Shown here: positions 23,545 through 31,009 of the stretch, piece by piece
How positions within the stretch are numbered: position 1 is the stretch's first letter
Layout: the number at the start of each line of letters is the position of its first letter
From: an uncultured Clostridia bacterium
GTDB taxonomy: Bacteria > Bacillota > Clostridia > Christensenellales > Borkfalkiaceae
Length of the DNA stretch: 48,119 bases
Direction of reading: 5' to 3'
Assembly: GCA_947587085.1 (NCBI GenBank)
Contig: CANPXX010000005.1
Coordinates: 1-48,119, forward strand
Notes under the pieces: model-generated
Databases searched by the model: none
Seen by the model: the letters and a program-made list of their open reading frames with translations, nothing else
What the model was told of the DNA's origin: nothing
Program-made: the position numbers and the translations under genes

Positions 23545-24516
23545 ATGGCATACGAAAAAAGGGTCTGCGTCCTCAAACAGGTGAAGAAGGGATTTTCGGC
23601 GGACGGGAGCGCGCTCTCGGGGGCGGTGTACGCCGAGCGGCTGGGCGACGAGCTCACCGTCACGCCTAAACTGCTCGGCATTGCGCCCGTGGAGCAGGGA
23701 AGATACGCCCTCGCCGTCTGGGCGGACGGGCAGGTGTTCGTGCTCGATCTGAAAGGGAATACGCCGCTCACCGTTTCTAATGCCCCCTCCCTCGCGGTAG
23801 GTTTCGCGGCGGCGCTCCTCTTCGTGAAGGGGGAGGCGGAGGTGCTTGCCTACGGTCACTGCGGCGCGGCGCCCGTCGATCCCGCCGTCCTCTTGGGCGC
23901 GCTGTCCGAAAAGAAGAGGCCCGTCCCTACCCCTCTTCCGCCCACCGAGCTTCCCGCCCCCTTTTCCCCCAACAACGTGCCGCTCGCGCCCGGGATTCCC
24001 GTCCCCGGGAAGGAGGAAGAGCCTCCCTTTCGCGAGCGGTACGACGACGAGGCGATCGCAGAAGCGGACTATTTCGGCGGCGGCTCTGTCGATGCGGATG
24101 GGGGAGCTCGCGCTCCGCGCGGCGAAGAAGAGAAGGCGGGAGAGGACGGGGAGCAAGCTCATGGGGATGCGGCTCGCGATCTGCTCTCGCGCCCGCGCGG
24201 CACGCTTACATACTACGAGACGGTGAGAGAGCGCATCATGCAGGCGTTCGCCTCCCGCCCGCGGGACGAGCGGTTGAAGGGGGTGTTCCCCTATTCCGAT
24301 TGGGTCAACGCGGGGGAGCGCCTTCTCGGCGTCGTCTATTCGGAGGGAATCCCGCGGTATCTGTGCGTGGCGGCGGAGGCGAAGGGGGAGCCGCCCGAGG
24401 ACATGCGTGAACACGCCATGTTCGTCCCCCTCTCCCCCTTTTCGGAGGAGGAGGGATTCTACATCGTGTTCCAATCGGCGGACACGGGGGAATACATAGA
24501 GGTATCGCAAGACTGA
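23545..24516 (+). CDS. Conserved-looking two-domain protein of unknown function (323 aa)
   Basis: I do not recognise a named family. Residues 1-~120 form a compact domain that opens AYEKRVCVLKQVKKGFSADG and includes YALAVWADGQVFVLDLKG and ALLFVKGEAEVLAYGHCG. Residues ~125-225 are a disordered linker, first proline-rich (PVPTPLPPTELPAPFSP), then acidic (GEEEKAGEDGEQAHGD). Residues ~230-323 form a second domain (YYETVRERIMQAF, RLKGVFPYSDWVNAGE, PRYLCVAAEAKG, FYIVFQSADTGEYIEVSQ). It is soluble, with no signal peptide. ATG 23545 is preferred: AAAGGAG lies 6 nt upstream and TATACT (23521-23526) serves as a -10. It stands between two terminators, ahead of pckG. Confidence 0.8.
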   Translation: MAYEKRVCVLKQVKKGFSADGSALSGAVYAERLGDELTVTPKLLGIAPVEQGRYALAVWADGQVFVLDLKGNTPLTVSNAPSLAVGFAAALLFVKGEAEVLAYGHCGAAPVDPAVLLGALSEKKRPVPTPLPPTELPAPFSPNNVPLAPGIPVPGKEEEPPFRERYDDEAIAEADYFGGGSVDADGGARAPRGEEEKAGEDGEQAHGDAARDLLSRPRGTLTYYETVRERIMQAFASRPRDERLKGVFPYSDWVNAGERLLGVVYSEGIPRYLCVAAEAKGEPPEDMREHAMFVPLSPFSEEEGFYIVFQSADTGEYIEVSQD

Positions 24517-24518
24517 GC

Positions 24519-24547
24519 TTCCGCGCAAAAATGCGCGGAAATTGTTT
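24519..24547 (+). terminator. Intrinsic terminator after the 323-residue protein gene
   Basis: Perfect stem TTCCGCGCA/TGCGCGGAA (24519-24527 and 24532-24540) with an AAAA loop and a weak ATTGTTT tail. It overlaps the -35 of the pckG promoter. Confidence 0.7.
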
Positions 24548-24573
24548 ACTTTCGCGGAAAGAAGTGGTATAAT
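24545..24573 (+). promoter_or_regulatory. pckG promoter
   Basis: -35 TTTACT (24545-24550), 17-nt spacer, -10 TATAAT (24568-24573), 46 nt before the start codon. Confidence 0.7.
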
Positions 24574-24619
24574 GAAAGGTAGGGGGCGGGACGACCGCCG
24601 CCCGATCAGGAGGTTATAC

Positions 24620-26386
24620 ATGGCTCTTACCGAAAACACCAAAGTGCTCGATTTTGTGCGGGAGAGCGCGGAGCTCGCCTGTCCCGACAACATCGTATGG
24701 ATCGACGGGAGCGAGGAACAGCTCGCCGCGCTCCGCGAGGAAGGCGTGCGGACGGGCGAGATGATCCGTCTCAACCAAGAGAAGCTCCCCGGCTGCTACT
24801 ACCACCGCACCGCGGAGAACGACGTCGCCCGCGTCGAGGCGCGCACCTTCATCTGCTGCAAGAACAAGGAGGACGCGGGTCCCGTCAACTATTGGATGGA
24901 TCCCGCCGAGGCGTACGGGCTGTGCCGCGAGATCGCGCGCGGCAAGATGAAGGGGAGAACGATGTACGTCATTCCCTATTCGATGGGGGTGATCGGCTCC
25001 CCCTTCTCCAAGATCGGCATCGAGGTGACGGACAGCATCTATGTCGTTCTCAACATGGCGATCATGACCCGCGTGGGGACGGCGTGCTACGACGCGCTCG
25101 GCAAGGACGGCGATTTCATCAAGGGCTTCCACTGCAAATGCGATGTGGATCCCGAAAAACGGTACATCATGCACTTCCCCGAGGACGATACCATCATCTC
25201 GGTCAATTCCGCCTACGGCGGGAACGTCCTTCTCGGCAAGAAATGCTTCGCGCTCCGCATCGCCTCCTACCTCGGCAAACAGGAGGGCTGGATGGCGGAA
25301 CACATGCTCATCCTCGGCGTCACCTATCCCGACGGCAGGAAGAAGTACCTCGCGGCGGCGTTCCCGTCCGCCTGCGGAAAGACCAACCTCGCCATGCTCA
25401 TCCCCCCCAAGCACTACCTCGAAAAGGGATACCGCGTGGAGTGCGTGGGCGACGACATCGCGTGGATCCGCGTGGGCGAGGACGGAAGGCTGTGGGCGGT
25501 GAACCCCGAGAACGGCTTCTTCGGCGTGGCGCCCGGCACCAACGAAAAGAGCAATCCCAACGCGCTCGCCGCGACGCGCAAGGGCACCATCTTCACCAAC
25601 GTCGCCATCGATCCCTCCGATAACACCGTGTGGTGGGAGGGGCTCACCAAGCCCGCGCCCGACCATCTCATCGATTGGCTCGGAAAGCCGTGGACGCCCG
25701 AGAGCGGCACCAAGGCGGCACATCCCAATTCCCGCTTCACGGCGCCCGCCGTCAACTGCCCCTGCCTCTCGCCCGAGTTCAATTCCAAGCAGGGCGTCCC
25801 GCTCGACGCCATCGTGTTCGGCGGCAGACGCGCCACCACGACGCCCCTCGTCTATCAGTCGCGCGATTGGAACCACGGCGTGTTCGTGGGCTCCATCATG
25901 AGCTCGGAGACGACCGCCGCCGCGACCGGTGCGGTGGGAGTTCTCCGCCACGACCCGATGGCGATGAAACCGTTCGCGGGCTACCATATGGCGGATTATT
26001 TCGGACACTGGATCGAGATGGGCAAGAAGATCGCCCATCCGCCCAAGATCTTCAACGTGAACTGGTTCCGCCAGAACGAGAAGGGCGAGTTCCTGTGGCC
26101 CGGGTTCGGCGACAACATGCGGGTGCTCGAATGGATTCTGGCGCGTTGCGACGGGGAGGTCGGGGCGCGCGAGACGGCGATCGGCTATGTGCCGTACGCC
26201 GAGGACATCGACCTCGAGGGATTGGATTGCTCCCGCGAGACGCTCGAGAGCATCCTCGCCGTGGATAAGGCGCGTTGGAGCGCCGAGGCGGACGAGATCG
26301 CCGAATACTATCGGCAGTTCGGCGACCGTCTGCCCAAGGAGCTCTCGGAGAACCTCGCCGTTTTGAAAAAGAATTGCGAAGAGTAG
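24620..26386 (+). CDS. pckG: Phosphoenolpyruvate carboxykinase (GTP)
   Basis: A 588-residue GTP-dependent PEPCK interconverting oxaloacetate + GTP with PEP + CO2 + GDP. Key elements in order: substrate loop (RTMYVIPYSMGVIGSPFSKI), the EVTDSIYVV segment, the kinase P-loop FPSACGKTNLAML (~255-267, with the reactive cysteine of GTP enzymes), the metal/Walker-B-like ECVGDDIAW, the guanine-specific FFGVAPGTNEKSNPN, and the lid region GGRRATTTPLVYQSRDW. Length is normal. ATG 24620 follows AGGAGGT. It is monocistronic from its own promoter. Many Clostridia carry the ATP-type pckA instead, so the GTP type is a taxonomic clue; in anaerobes it often runs toward oxaloacetate. The stop is followed after 10 nt by a repeat arm. 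Confidence 0.97.
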   Translation: MALTENTKVLDFVRESAELACPDNIVWIDGSEEQLAALREEGVRTGEMIRLNQEKLPGCYYHRTAENDVARVEARTFICCKNKEDAGPVNYWMDPAEAYGLCREIARGKMKGRTMYVIPYSMGVIGSPFSKIGIEVTDSIYVVLNMAIMTRVGTACYDALGKDGDFIKGFHCKCDVDPEKRYIMHFPEDDTIISVNSAYGGNVLLGKKCFALRIASYLGKQEGWMAEHMLILGVTYPDGRKKYLAAAFPSACGKTNLAMLIPPKHYLEKGYRVECVGDDIAWIRVGEDGRLWAVNPENGFFGVAPGTNEKSNPNALAATRKGTIFTNVAIDPSDNTVWWEGLTKPAPDHLIDWLGKPWTPESGTKAAHPNSRFTAPAVNCPCLSPEFNSKQGVPLDAIVFGGRRATTTPLVYQSRDWNHGVFVGSIMSSETTAAATGAVGVLRHDPMAMKPFAGYHMADYFGHWIEMGKKIAHPPKIFNVNWFRQNEKGEFLWPGFGDNMRVLEWILARCDGEVGARETAIGYVPYAEDIDLEGLDCSRETLESILAVDKARWSAEADEIAEYYRQFGDRLPKELSENLAVLKKNCEE

Positions 26387-26395
26387 AGACAGGTT

Positions 26396-27075
26396 TCGCG
26401 AAATTCTTTATCGAATAGACACGCGCGGCGCATTCCCTTTATGTCATGACCCGCGCGGCGCATTCCCCTTTTTTGTCATGTTGCCCCGCCCGCACGTTCT
26501 ATTTGCCGAAGGGCGGCACGAGCGGCAACGCCGCGAAGTAGCCGAGAGCCCACGTCCGCTGGACGTGGGCTCTCGTGTCGAAACATCTCTACTTCATAAT
26601 AAGGTAGAGATTTTTCGACTTCGGCTTCGCCTCCGCTCAAAATGACATTAAAGAGTGCACCGCGCGTGTTCTTATAATGAGGGCAAAGAATTTCGCGACG
26701 GAAAGGAGCTATTATGGGAAACGTGGTTTTGTCTCTCAATCGCTTGCACAGGCAACAAGCGCGGACGAGCCGCGCAAATTGAGGCGCGCTCCGCAAAATG
26801 CGATTTTGCTCCGCGCGAGGAAAGTTATTTGAAGGGTAAACCGTATCCGTGTCCTCTAATGTCATGCCGAGCTTGTCGAGGCATCTCTACATTATAAAAA
26901 CAAGGTCGAGATGTTTCGACTCGAGCGCCCGCGTCCATTGGACGCGGGCGCTCGGCTCAACATGACATAGGAAAAGTGGCTTCGCCTCCGCCACTTCGCC
27001 TTACGGCTTGTGCCGATTTTAGTAGCGCAATCAGAAGCCGCAATCGGGGCGTGCCGCGCTTGGTCTACAAGAGAA
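26396..27075. repeat. Interspersed repeat cluster C (filled palindrome plus structured segment)
   Basis: Outer arms TCGCGAAATTCTT (26396-26408) and AAGAATTTCGCGA (26686-26698). Inner arms ACACGCGCGGCGC (26419-26431) and GCACCGCGCGTGT (26657-26669). Between the inner arms sit 225 bp of TGTCAT-family modules, including a GAGAGCCCACGTCC hairpin and the CATCTCTAC/GTAGAGAT centre, ending near ATGACA. 26699-26818 is a plus-oriented structured GC-rich segment. 26860-26967 is a complete TGTCATGCCGAGC...CTCAACATGACA unit. To ~27075 there are degenerate repeat fragments (GGCTTCGCCTCCGCC, CTTACGGCTTGTGCCG). No genes. Confidence 0.85.
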
Positions 27076-27143
27076 ATCGTGTCTCCGTCCGAAATTGCAA
27101 GAAAAGCAAACCTCCGCATTTGCAGCAGAAAGGGGGGGCGGAC

Positions 27144-27172
27144 AAAAAAACCCGCCCCTTTTCCGGGGCGGG
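27144..27172 (-). terminator. Intrinsic terminator of the DeoR-type regulator gene
   Basis: Minus strand: stem CCGCCCC/GGGGCGG (27171-27165 and 27158-27152), 6-nt loop, then GTTTTTTTG. Confidence 0.88.
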
Positions 27173-27190
27173 GGGAGCCGAAGCTCTTTT

Positions 27191-27949
27191 TTACATGACC
27201 ACGATATTGCGTTCGAGGAACTTCTGTTTGAGGTCGTTGGGGAAGTTGTCGTCCGTGATGAGCACGTCGATGTCCTCGAGCCGCGCAAAGGTGTACGGCA
27301 TGATCTTGCCGATCTTGGAACTGTCGAGCATCATATACATGGACTTCGCCTTCTTGCGGGTCATTTTGAGAAGGTCCGCCTCCACCTGCGAAGCGCAAGA
27401 GAATCCGTTCTCGGGCGTGAACGCCGAGGCGGAGATGATGGCGAGTTCGAAGTTCGTGTTGTCGAAGTACGACTTCGCCACGGGGGAAGCCGTGGACAGG
27501 TTCTCCGACATCACCTGTCCGCCCAACACGGTGAGGCGGATATTCTTCTTCTGCGCGAGTTCGATGGCGACTGCGAGCCCGTTGGTAAAGACGTGCACGT
27601 TGATATCGGGCATCTCCTTGGCGAGATACATCGCCGTCGTGCCGCCGTCCATAAAGAGCGAGCAGTTCTCGTCGATGAGCCGCGCCGCCTTCTGTGCGAT
27701 CTTGATCTTCTCGTCGGTGTGGATGGCGGTCTTCTTGGTATACGGTTCACCCGAGACCTTCTGCACCTCCTTCACGGACATCGCCCCGCCGCGTACGCGG
27801 ATGATGCGCCCCTCCTGCTCGAGCTGAAAAAGGTCGCGCCGCAGAGTCATCTGCGAGACGTTGGGGAAGAAGCCGTCGAGCTGTTCCAGCGTGAGCTTTC
27901 CGCGCTTGTCGAGAAGTTCTGCGATCTCCTCGATTCTGTCTCGTTTCAT
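27191..27949 (-). CDS. DeoR-family transcriptional regulator
   Basis: A 252-residue repressor of the DeoR/GlpR family, which usually controls sugar catabolism and senses phosphorylated sugars. The N-terminal winged helix (1-57) has the family signature VSQMTLRRDLFQLEQEGRI followed by RVRGGA. The C-terminal sensor domain (~75-252) carries DGGTTAMYLAKEM, FTNGLAVAIELA and LTVLGGQV, the phosphosugar-binding DeoRC motifs. ATG 27949 has GGAGGTGAT upstream. It stands alone between a terminator and an AT-rich upstream region with repeats that could be its own operator. No sugar kinase or transporter adjoins it, so its targets, possibly the GH43/ABC module, cannot be assigned. Confidence 0.93.
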   Translation of the reverse strand: MKRDRIEEIAELLDKRGKLTLEQLDGFFPNVSQMTLRRDLFQLEQEGRIIRVRGGAMSVKEVQKVSGEPYTKKTAIHTDEKIKIAQKAARLIDENCSLFMDGGTTAMYLAKEMPDINVHVFTNGLAVAIELAQKKNIRLTVLGGQVMSENLSTASPVAKSYFDNTNFELAIISASAFTPENGFSCASQVEADLLKMTRKKAKSMYMMLDSSKIGKIMPYTFARLEDIDVLITDDNFPNDLKQKFLERNIVVM

Positions 27950-27982
27950 GTTCTTATCACCTCCATACGATCTTCGTGTAAG

Positions 27983-28100
27983 ATTATAACACAACTTTGA
28001 AAAAAAGCAATAGATTTTCAACAAATAATTTGTCGATTCCCGAAAAAAGTCACAAAACAAATTTGTGAATATTGTGAATTTTCATTTTATGAAAGAATTT
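27983..28100 (-). promoter_or_regulatory. DeoR gene promoter and candidate operator region
   Basis: Minus strand: -35 TTGCTT (28010-28005), 16-nt spacer, -10 TATAAT (27988-27983). The AT-rich upstream DNA holds TTGAAA repeats, an inverted repeat around CACAAAACAAATTTGTG (28051-28067) and a tandem TTGTGAATATTGTGAATT (about 28063-28081), all plausible binding sites for autoregulation. Confidence 0.55.
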
Positions 28101-28219
28101 TTCGAAAATTCGGTTCACAAAGAAAACGCTTTCGCTCCAAGACGGGTCCCCTGCCCGCCCCGATTGGCGGGCGAATGGGGGGAGAGAGAGGAAAGTTTTG
28201 CGCATTCGGATAAAAACAA

Positions 28220-28248
28220 TTGCCTTTTTGCGCGGCAAATGGTACAAT
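28220..28248 (+). promoter_or_regulatory. Promoter giving a probably leaderless transcript
   Basis: -35 TTGCCT (28220-28225), 17-nt spacer, -10 TACAAT (28243-28248). The start codon at 28256 is only 7 nt beyond the -10, where transcription would begin. No Shine-Dalgarno precedes it. Confidence 0.65.
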
Positions 28249-28255
28249 ATGCGGT

Positions 28256-28900
28256 ATGGAACGACCCGACTATCTCAATGCGCTCGACGATTATTTCAGC
28301 GCGGAGTACTCCGATTACGCCGCGATCGGCGCCATCGAGGGGTACGATATGCCCGAGCTTCTCTATGTTGCGCCCGACGGCAACGTGGCGCGGCGGGATT
28401 CTTCCCGCATGCGGCTGTGCTATCAGCGGGAGCGGGACGCCCTCCTCGAACGGTTCAAGCGCGGTCTCACGGACACCGAATTCACCTTCTCGTTCTCTTT
28501 CCCCCGCTTTTTTGAGCGACTGCGCGATCTGCGCGGGCACAAGAGCTTTCACAAACTCCTGCCCGCCGTCCTCGCGCGGTGCGGGGAGACGGCGGAGGGC
28601 GCGGGCGAAAAGTTGGCGATCGAGCCCCGCTTCTGGCGCAAGATGGTAAAGGGGCGGCTGTATCCCGAGAAGGGGACCATCCTCGCGCTCGCCCTCGTCT
28701 GCCACATGCAGGCGCAGGACGCCGAGCTCCTTCTCGCCTCGCGGGGGATGGCGTTCGAGAAGGACAGCGTGCGCGACGTGGTGGTGGAATATCTCATCGA
28801 ACAGCGCGTGTTCAACGAGGAGATGCGGGACCGCTGTCTGAGCGAATATTCCGTCGTCAATCTCCCCATCCGGCGCGCGGACGAAGGCGCGGGCGCATAG
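28256..28900 (+). CDS. Soluble protein with a C-terminal HTH-like domain, unknown function
   Basis: A 214-residue protein. The N-terminal part (1-60: ERPDYLNALDDYFSAEYSDY, IEGYDMPELLYVAPDGNVAR) is not recognised. The middle (~75-125) contains FERLRDLRGHKSFHKLLPAV. Residues ~130-205 (FWRKMVKGRLYPEKGTILAL through VVEYLIEQRVFNEEMRDRCL) follow the pattern of an XRE-like helical domain common at the C-terminus of assorted Bacillota proteins, where a family of helices ends in 'V/IxYFIEHxIYDIFE'. Binding of DNA or RNA is likely but unproven. The promoter places the transcript start at or beside ATG 28256, so the message seems leaderless. It is followed 18 nt later by cysE and may be co-transcribed with it. 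Confidence 0.78.
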   Translation: MERPDYLNALDDYFSAEYSDYAAIGAIEGYDMPELLYVAPDGNVARRDSSRMRLCYQRERDALLERFKRGLTDTEFTFSFSFPRFFERLRDLRGHKSFHKLLPAVLARCGETAEGAGEKLAIEPRFWRKMVKGRLYPEKGTILALALVCHMQAQDAELLLASRGMAFEKDSVRDVVVEYLIEQRVFNEEMRDRCLSEYSVVNLPIRRADEGAGA

Positions 28901-28918
28901 GATAGAGGGGAGGGCGCC

Positions 28919-29590
28919 GTGTTCTTTAAGAAGCTGAGAAAGGATATCGCGGCGGCGAAGCGCAACGACCCTGCCGCCCGCTCCTCTTTGGAGATCTGGC
29001 TCACCTATTCGGGCGTGCGGGCGCTCATCTGGCACCGCCGCGCCGCCGTTTTGTATAGGATGCACCTAAAATTGTTGGCGCGGATGGCTTCGCAGTGGGC
29101 GAAGTTCCGCACGGGAATCGAGATCCATCCCGCCGCAAAGATCGCGGCGGGCGTGTTCATCGACCACGGCGCGGGCGTCGTCATCGGCGAGACCGCGGAA
29201 GTGGAGGAGGGCGTCGTCATCTATCAGGGCGTGACGCTCGGCGGCACGGGCAAGGAGCGCGGGAAGCGCCATCCCACCGTCAAGCGGAACGCCGTCATCG
29301 CCTGCGGCGCCAAGGTGCTCGGCGGCTTCACCGTGGGCGAGGGGGCGCGGATCGGCGCGGGCGCCGTCGTCCTCAAAGAGGTCCCCCCCTACGCCACCGT
29401 GGTGGGGGTGCCGGGGCGGGTGGTGCGCATCCGCGGCGAGCGGACGCAGGACCTCCTCCCCGAGCGGGAGGATCCCCTCCTGAAAGAGGTGTGCGCCCTC
29501 CGCGAGCGCGTGTTCGCGCTGGAAGAGCAATTGAATGACTTGTGCGCCCGTACGGACGGGCGGACGGGAGGAGAGAGTGAAGATCTATAA
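28919..29590 (+). CDS. cysE: Serine O-acetyltransferase
   Basis: A 223-residue CysE, transferring acetyl from acetyl-CoA to serine as the first step of cysteine synthesis. A short N-terminal helical part is followed by the left-handed beta-helix of hexapeptide repeats (~55-180). Family residues are visible: GIEIHPAAKIAAGVFIDHGA, with the catalytic His in DHGAGVVIGETAE, then VTLGGTGKERGKRHPTV and GVPGRVV. The C-terminal ~45 residues form a charged helix. I use GTG 28919, supported by GAGGGGAGGG upstream. It overlaps cysS by 14 nt; the cysE-cysS pairing is conserved in Bacillota and links cysteine supply with its loading on tRNA. Confidence 0.94.
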   Translation: MFFKKLRKDIAAAKRNDPAARSSLEIWLTYSGVRALIWHRRAAVLYRMHLKLLARMASQWAKFRTGIEIHPAAKIAAGVFIDHGAGVVIGETAEVEEGVVIYQGVTLGGTGKERGKRHPTVKRNAVIACGAKVLGGFTVGEGARIGAGAVVLKEVPPYATVVGVPGRVVRIRGERTQDLLPEREDPLLKEVCALRERVFALEEQLNDLCARTDGRTGGESEDL

Positions 29591-30962
29591 TTCTTTGACG
29601 CGCAGAAAGGAAGAGTTCGTCCCCCTCGAGGCGGGGAAGGTGAAGATGTACGCGTGCGGCATCACGGTGTCGGGCGAGGCGCACATCGGGCACGCCTTTC
29701 AGGCGCTCGTCTATGACGTGTTCCGCAAATTCTTCGAGAAGCAGGGATATAAAGTCCTCTATGCGCGCAACTATACCGACGTGGACGACAAGATCATCGC
29801 CAAGTCGCGCGAGACGGGCATCCCCGCCGACGTGTACGCCGCCCGCATGATCGAGAAGATCGACGGCGAGATGCGGCGCGCGCGGGTGGACGAGCCCACC
29901 CTCTGGCTCAAAGCGACCGAGCACATCGGCGACATCATCGCCTTCATCGAGGGACTCATCGAAAAGGGGCACGCCTATCCCGGCGGCAACGGCGACGTGT
30001 ACTTCTCGGTGGACAGCTTCCCCGCGTACGGACAGCTCTCGGGGCGGGACAAGGAGGATATGCTCGACGGCGTGCGCGTGGAGAACGACGAATGCAAGCG
30101 CAGTCCGTACGACTTTGCGCTCTGGAAGGCGGCGAAGGAGGGGGAGATCTCGTGGGATTCCCCTTGGGGAAAGGGCAGACCGGGCTGGCACATCGAGTGC
30201 TCGGCGATGAACCGCGCCGCGTTCGGCGACTGCATCGACATCCACGGCGGCGGGAGAGACCTCATCTTTCCCCACCACGAGAACGAGATCGCGCAGACGG
30301 AGGCGCTCACGGGCAAGCCCTTTGCGCGGTATTGGACGCACAACGGGCTCATCAAGGTGAACGGGCAGAAGATGTCCAAGAGCCTCGGAAACGTCGTGCT
30401 CCTCTCAGACGTACTCGACCGCTTTTCGGACGAGGCGCTCAAATTCGCCCTCCTCTCCTCCAACTACCGCGGCGACCTCAACGTGACGGACGACCTCTTC
30501 CCCAACGCCGAGGCGCACCTCGTCCGCTTCTATACGATCATTGAAAGGGCGGAGAGCGCCTTCCCGTGCGAGCAGGGCGGGGAGGAGGAGATCGACAGCC
30601 GCTTCGACGAGGCGATGAGCGACGACTTCAACACCGCGCTCGCCCTCTCCGATCTCTTCGGCTATTTCAAGGAGGCGAGCCGTCTGCTCGCCGCGGGAGA
30701 CCCGCGCGCGAGGAGGATCGTCAACCAGATCCGCAAGACGTATTCGCTGTTGGGGCTCTTCCGCTACGACGCGAAGGAATATCTCTCCCGCCATGCGCGG
30801 GAAGAGGAGGCGCCCGAGGCGGTGCGCGCCCTCGCCGAGGAGAGATGGGCGGCGCGCAAGAACAGGGATTGGGCGCGTTCGGACGCCCTGCGCGAGGAGA
30901 TCGCGCGGATGGGATACGCCGTCAAGGACTCCAAAGACGGATATACATTGACAAAGATGTGA
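29577..30962 (+). CDS. cysS: Cysteinyl-tRNA synthetase
   Basis: A 461-residue class I synthetase. The N-terminus VKIYNSLTRRKEEFVPLEAG leads to the zinc/ATP site CGITVSGEAHIGHA; the common version is CGPTVYDxxHIGN, so the loop is slightly divergent but HIGH is intact. RNYTDVDDKII, GWHIECSAMN, HGGGRDLIFPHHENE and the KMSKS loop as KMSKSLGN all match. The DALR-like C-terminal helix region ends in RSDALREEIARMGYAVKDSK. GTG 29577 has GGGAGGAGAGA upstream. It starts inside the end of cysE, so translation is coupled. alaS follows after 47 nt. Confidence 0.96.
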   Translation: MKIYNSLTRRKEEFVPLEAGKVKMYACGITVSGEAHIGHAFQALVYDVFRKFFEKQGYKVLYARNYTDVDDKIIAKSRETGIPADVYAARMIEKIDGEMRRARVDEPTLWLKATEHIGDIIAFIEGLIEKGHAYPGGNGDVYFSVDSFPAYGQLSGRDKEDMLDGVRVENDECKRSPYDFALWKAAKEGEISWDSPWGKGRPGWHIECSAMNRAAFGDCIDIHGGGRDLIFPHHENEIAQTEALTGKPFARYWTHNGLIKVNGQKMSKSLGNVVLLSDVLDRFSDEALKFALLSSNYRGDLNVTDDLFPNAEAHLVRFYTIIERAESAFPCEQGGEEEIDSRFDEAMSDDFNTALALSDLFGYFKEASRLLAAGDPRARRIVNQIRKTYSLLGLFRYDAKEYLSRHAREEEAPEAVRALAEERWAARKNRDWARSDALREEIARMGYAVKDSKDGYTLTKM

Positions 30963-31009
30963 GGTCCGCTTCTTCGCGGAGCGGGGAAATCATTTCAGGG
31001 AGAAAGACG

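Noticed and set aside
26396-26967. CRISPR array
   Set aside because: The repeats are palindromic, unevenly spaced, of several kinds and without unique spacers of constant length; no cas genes are present.
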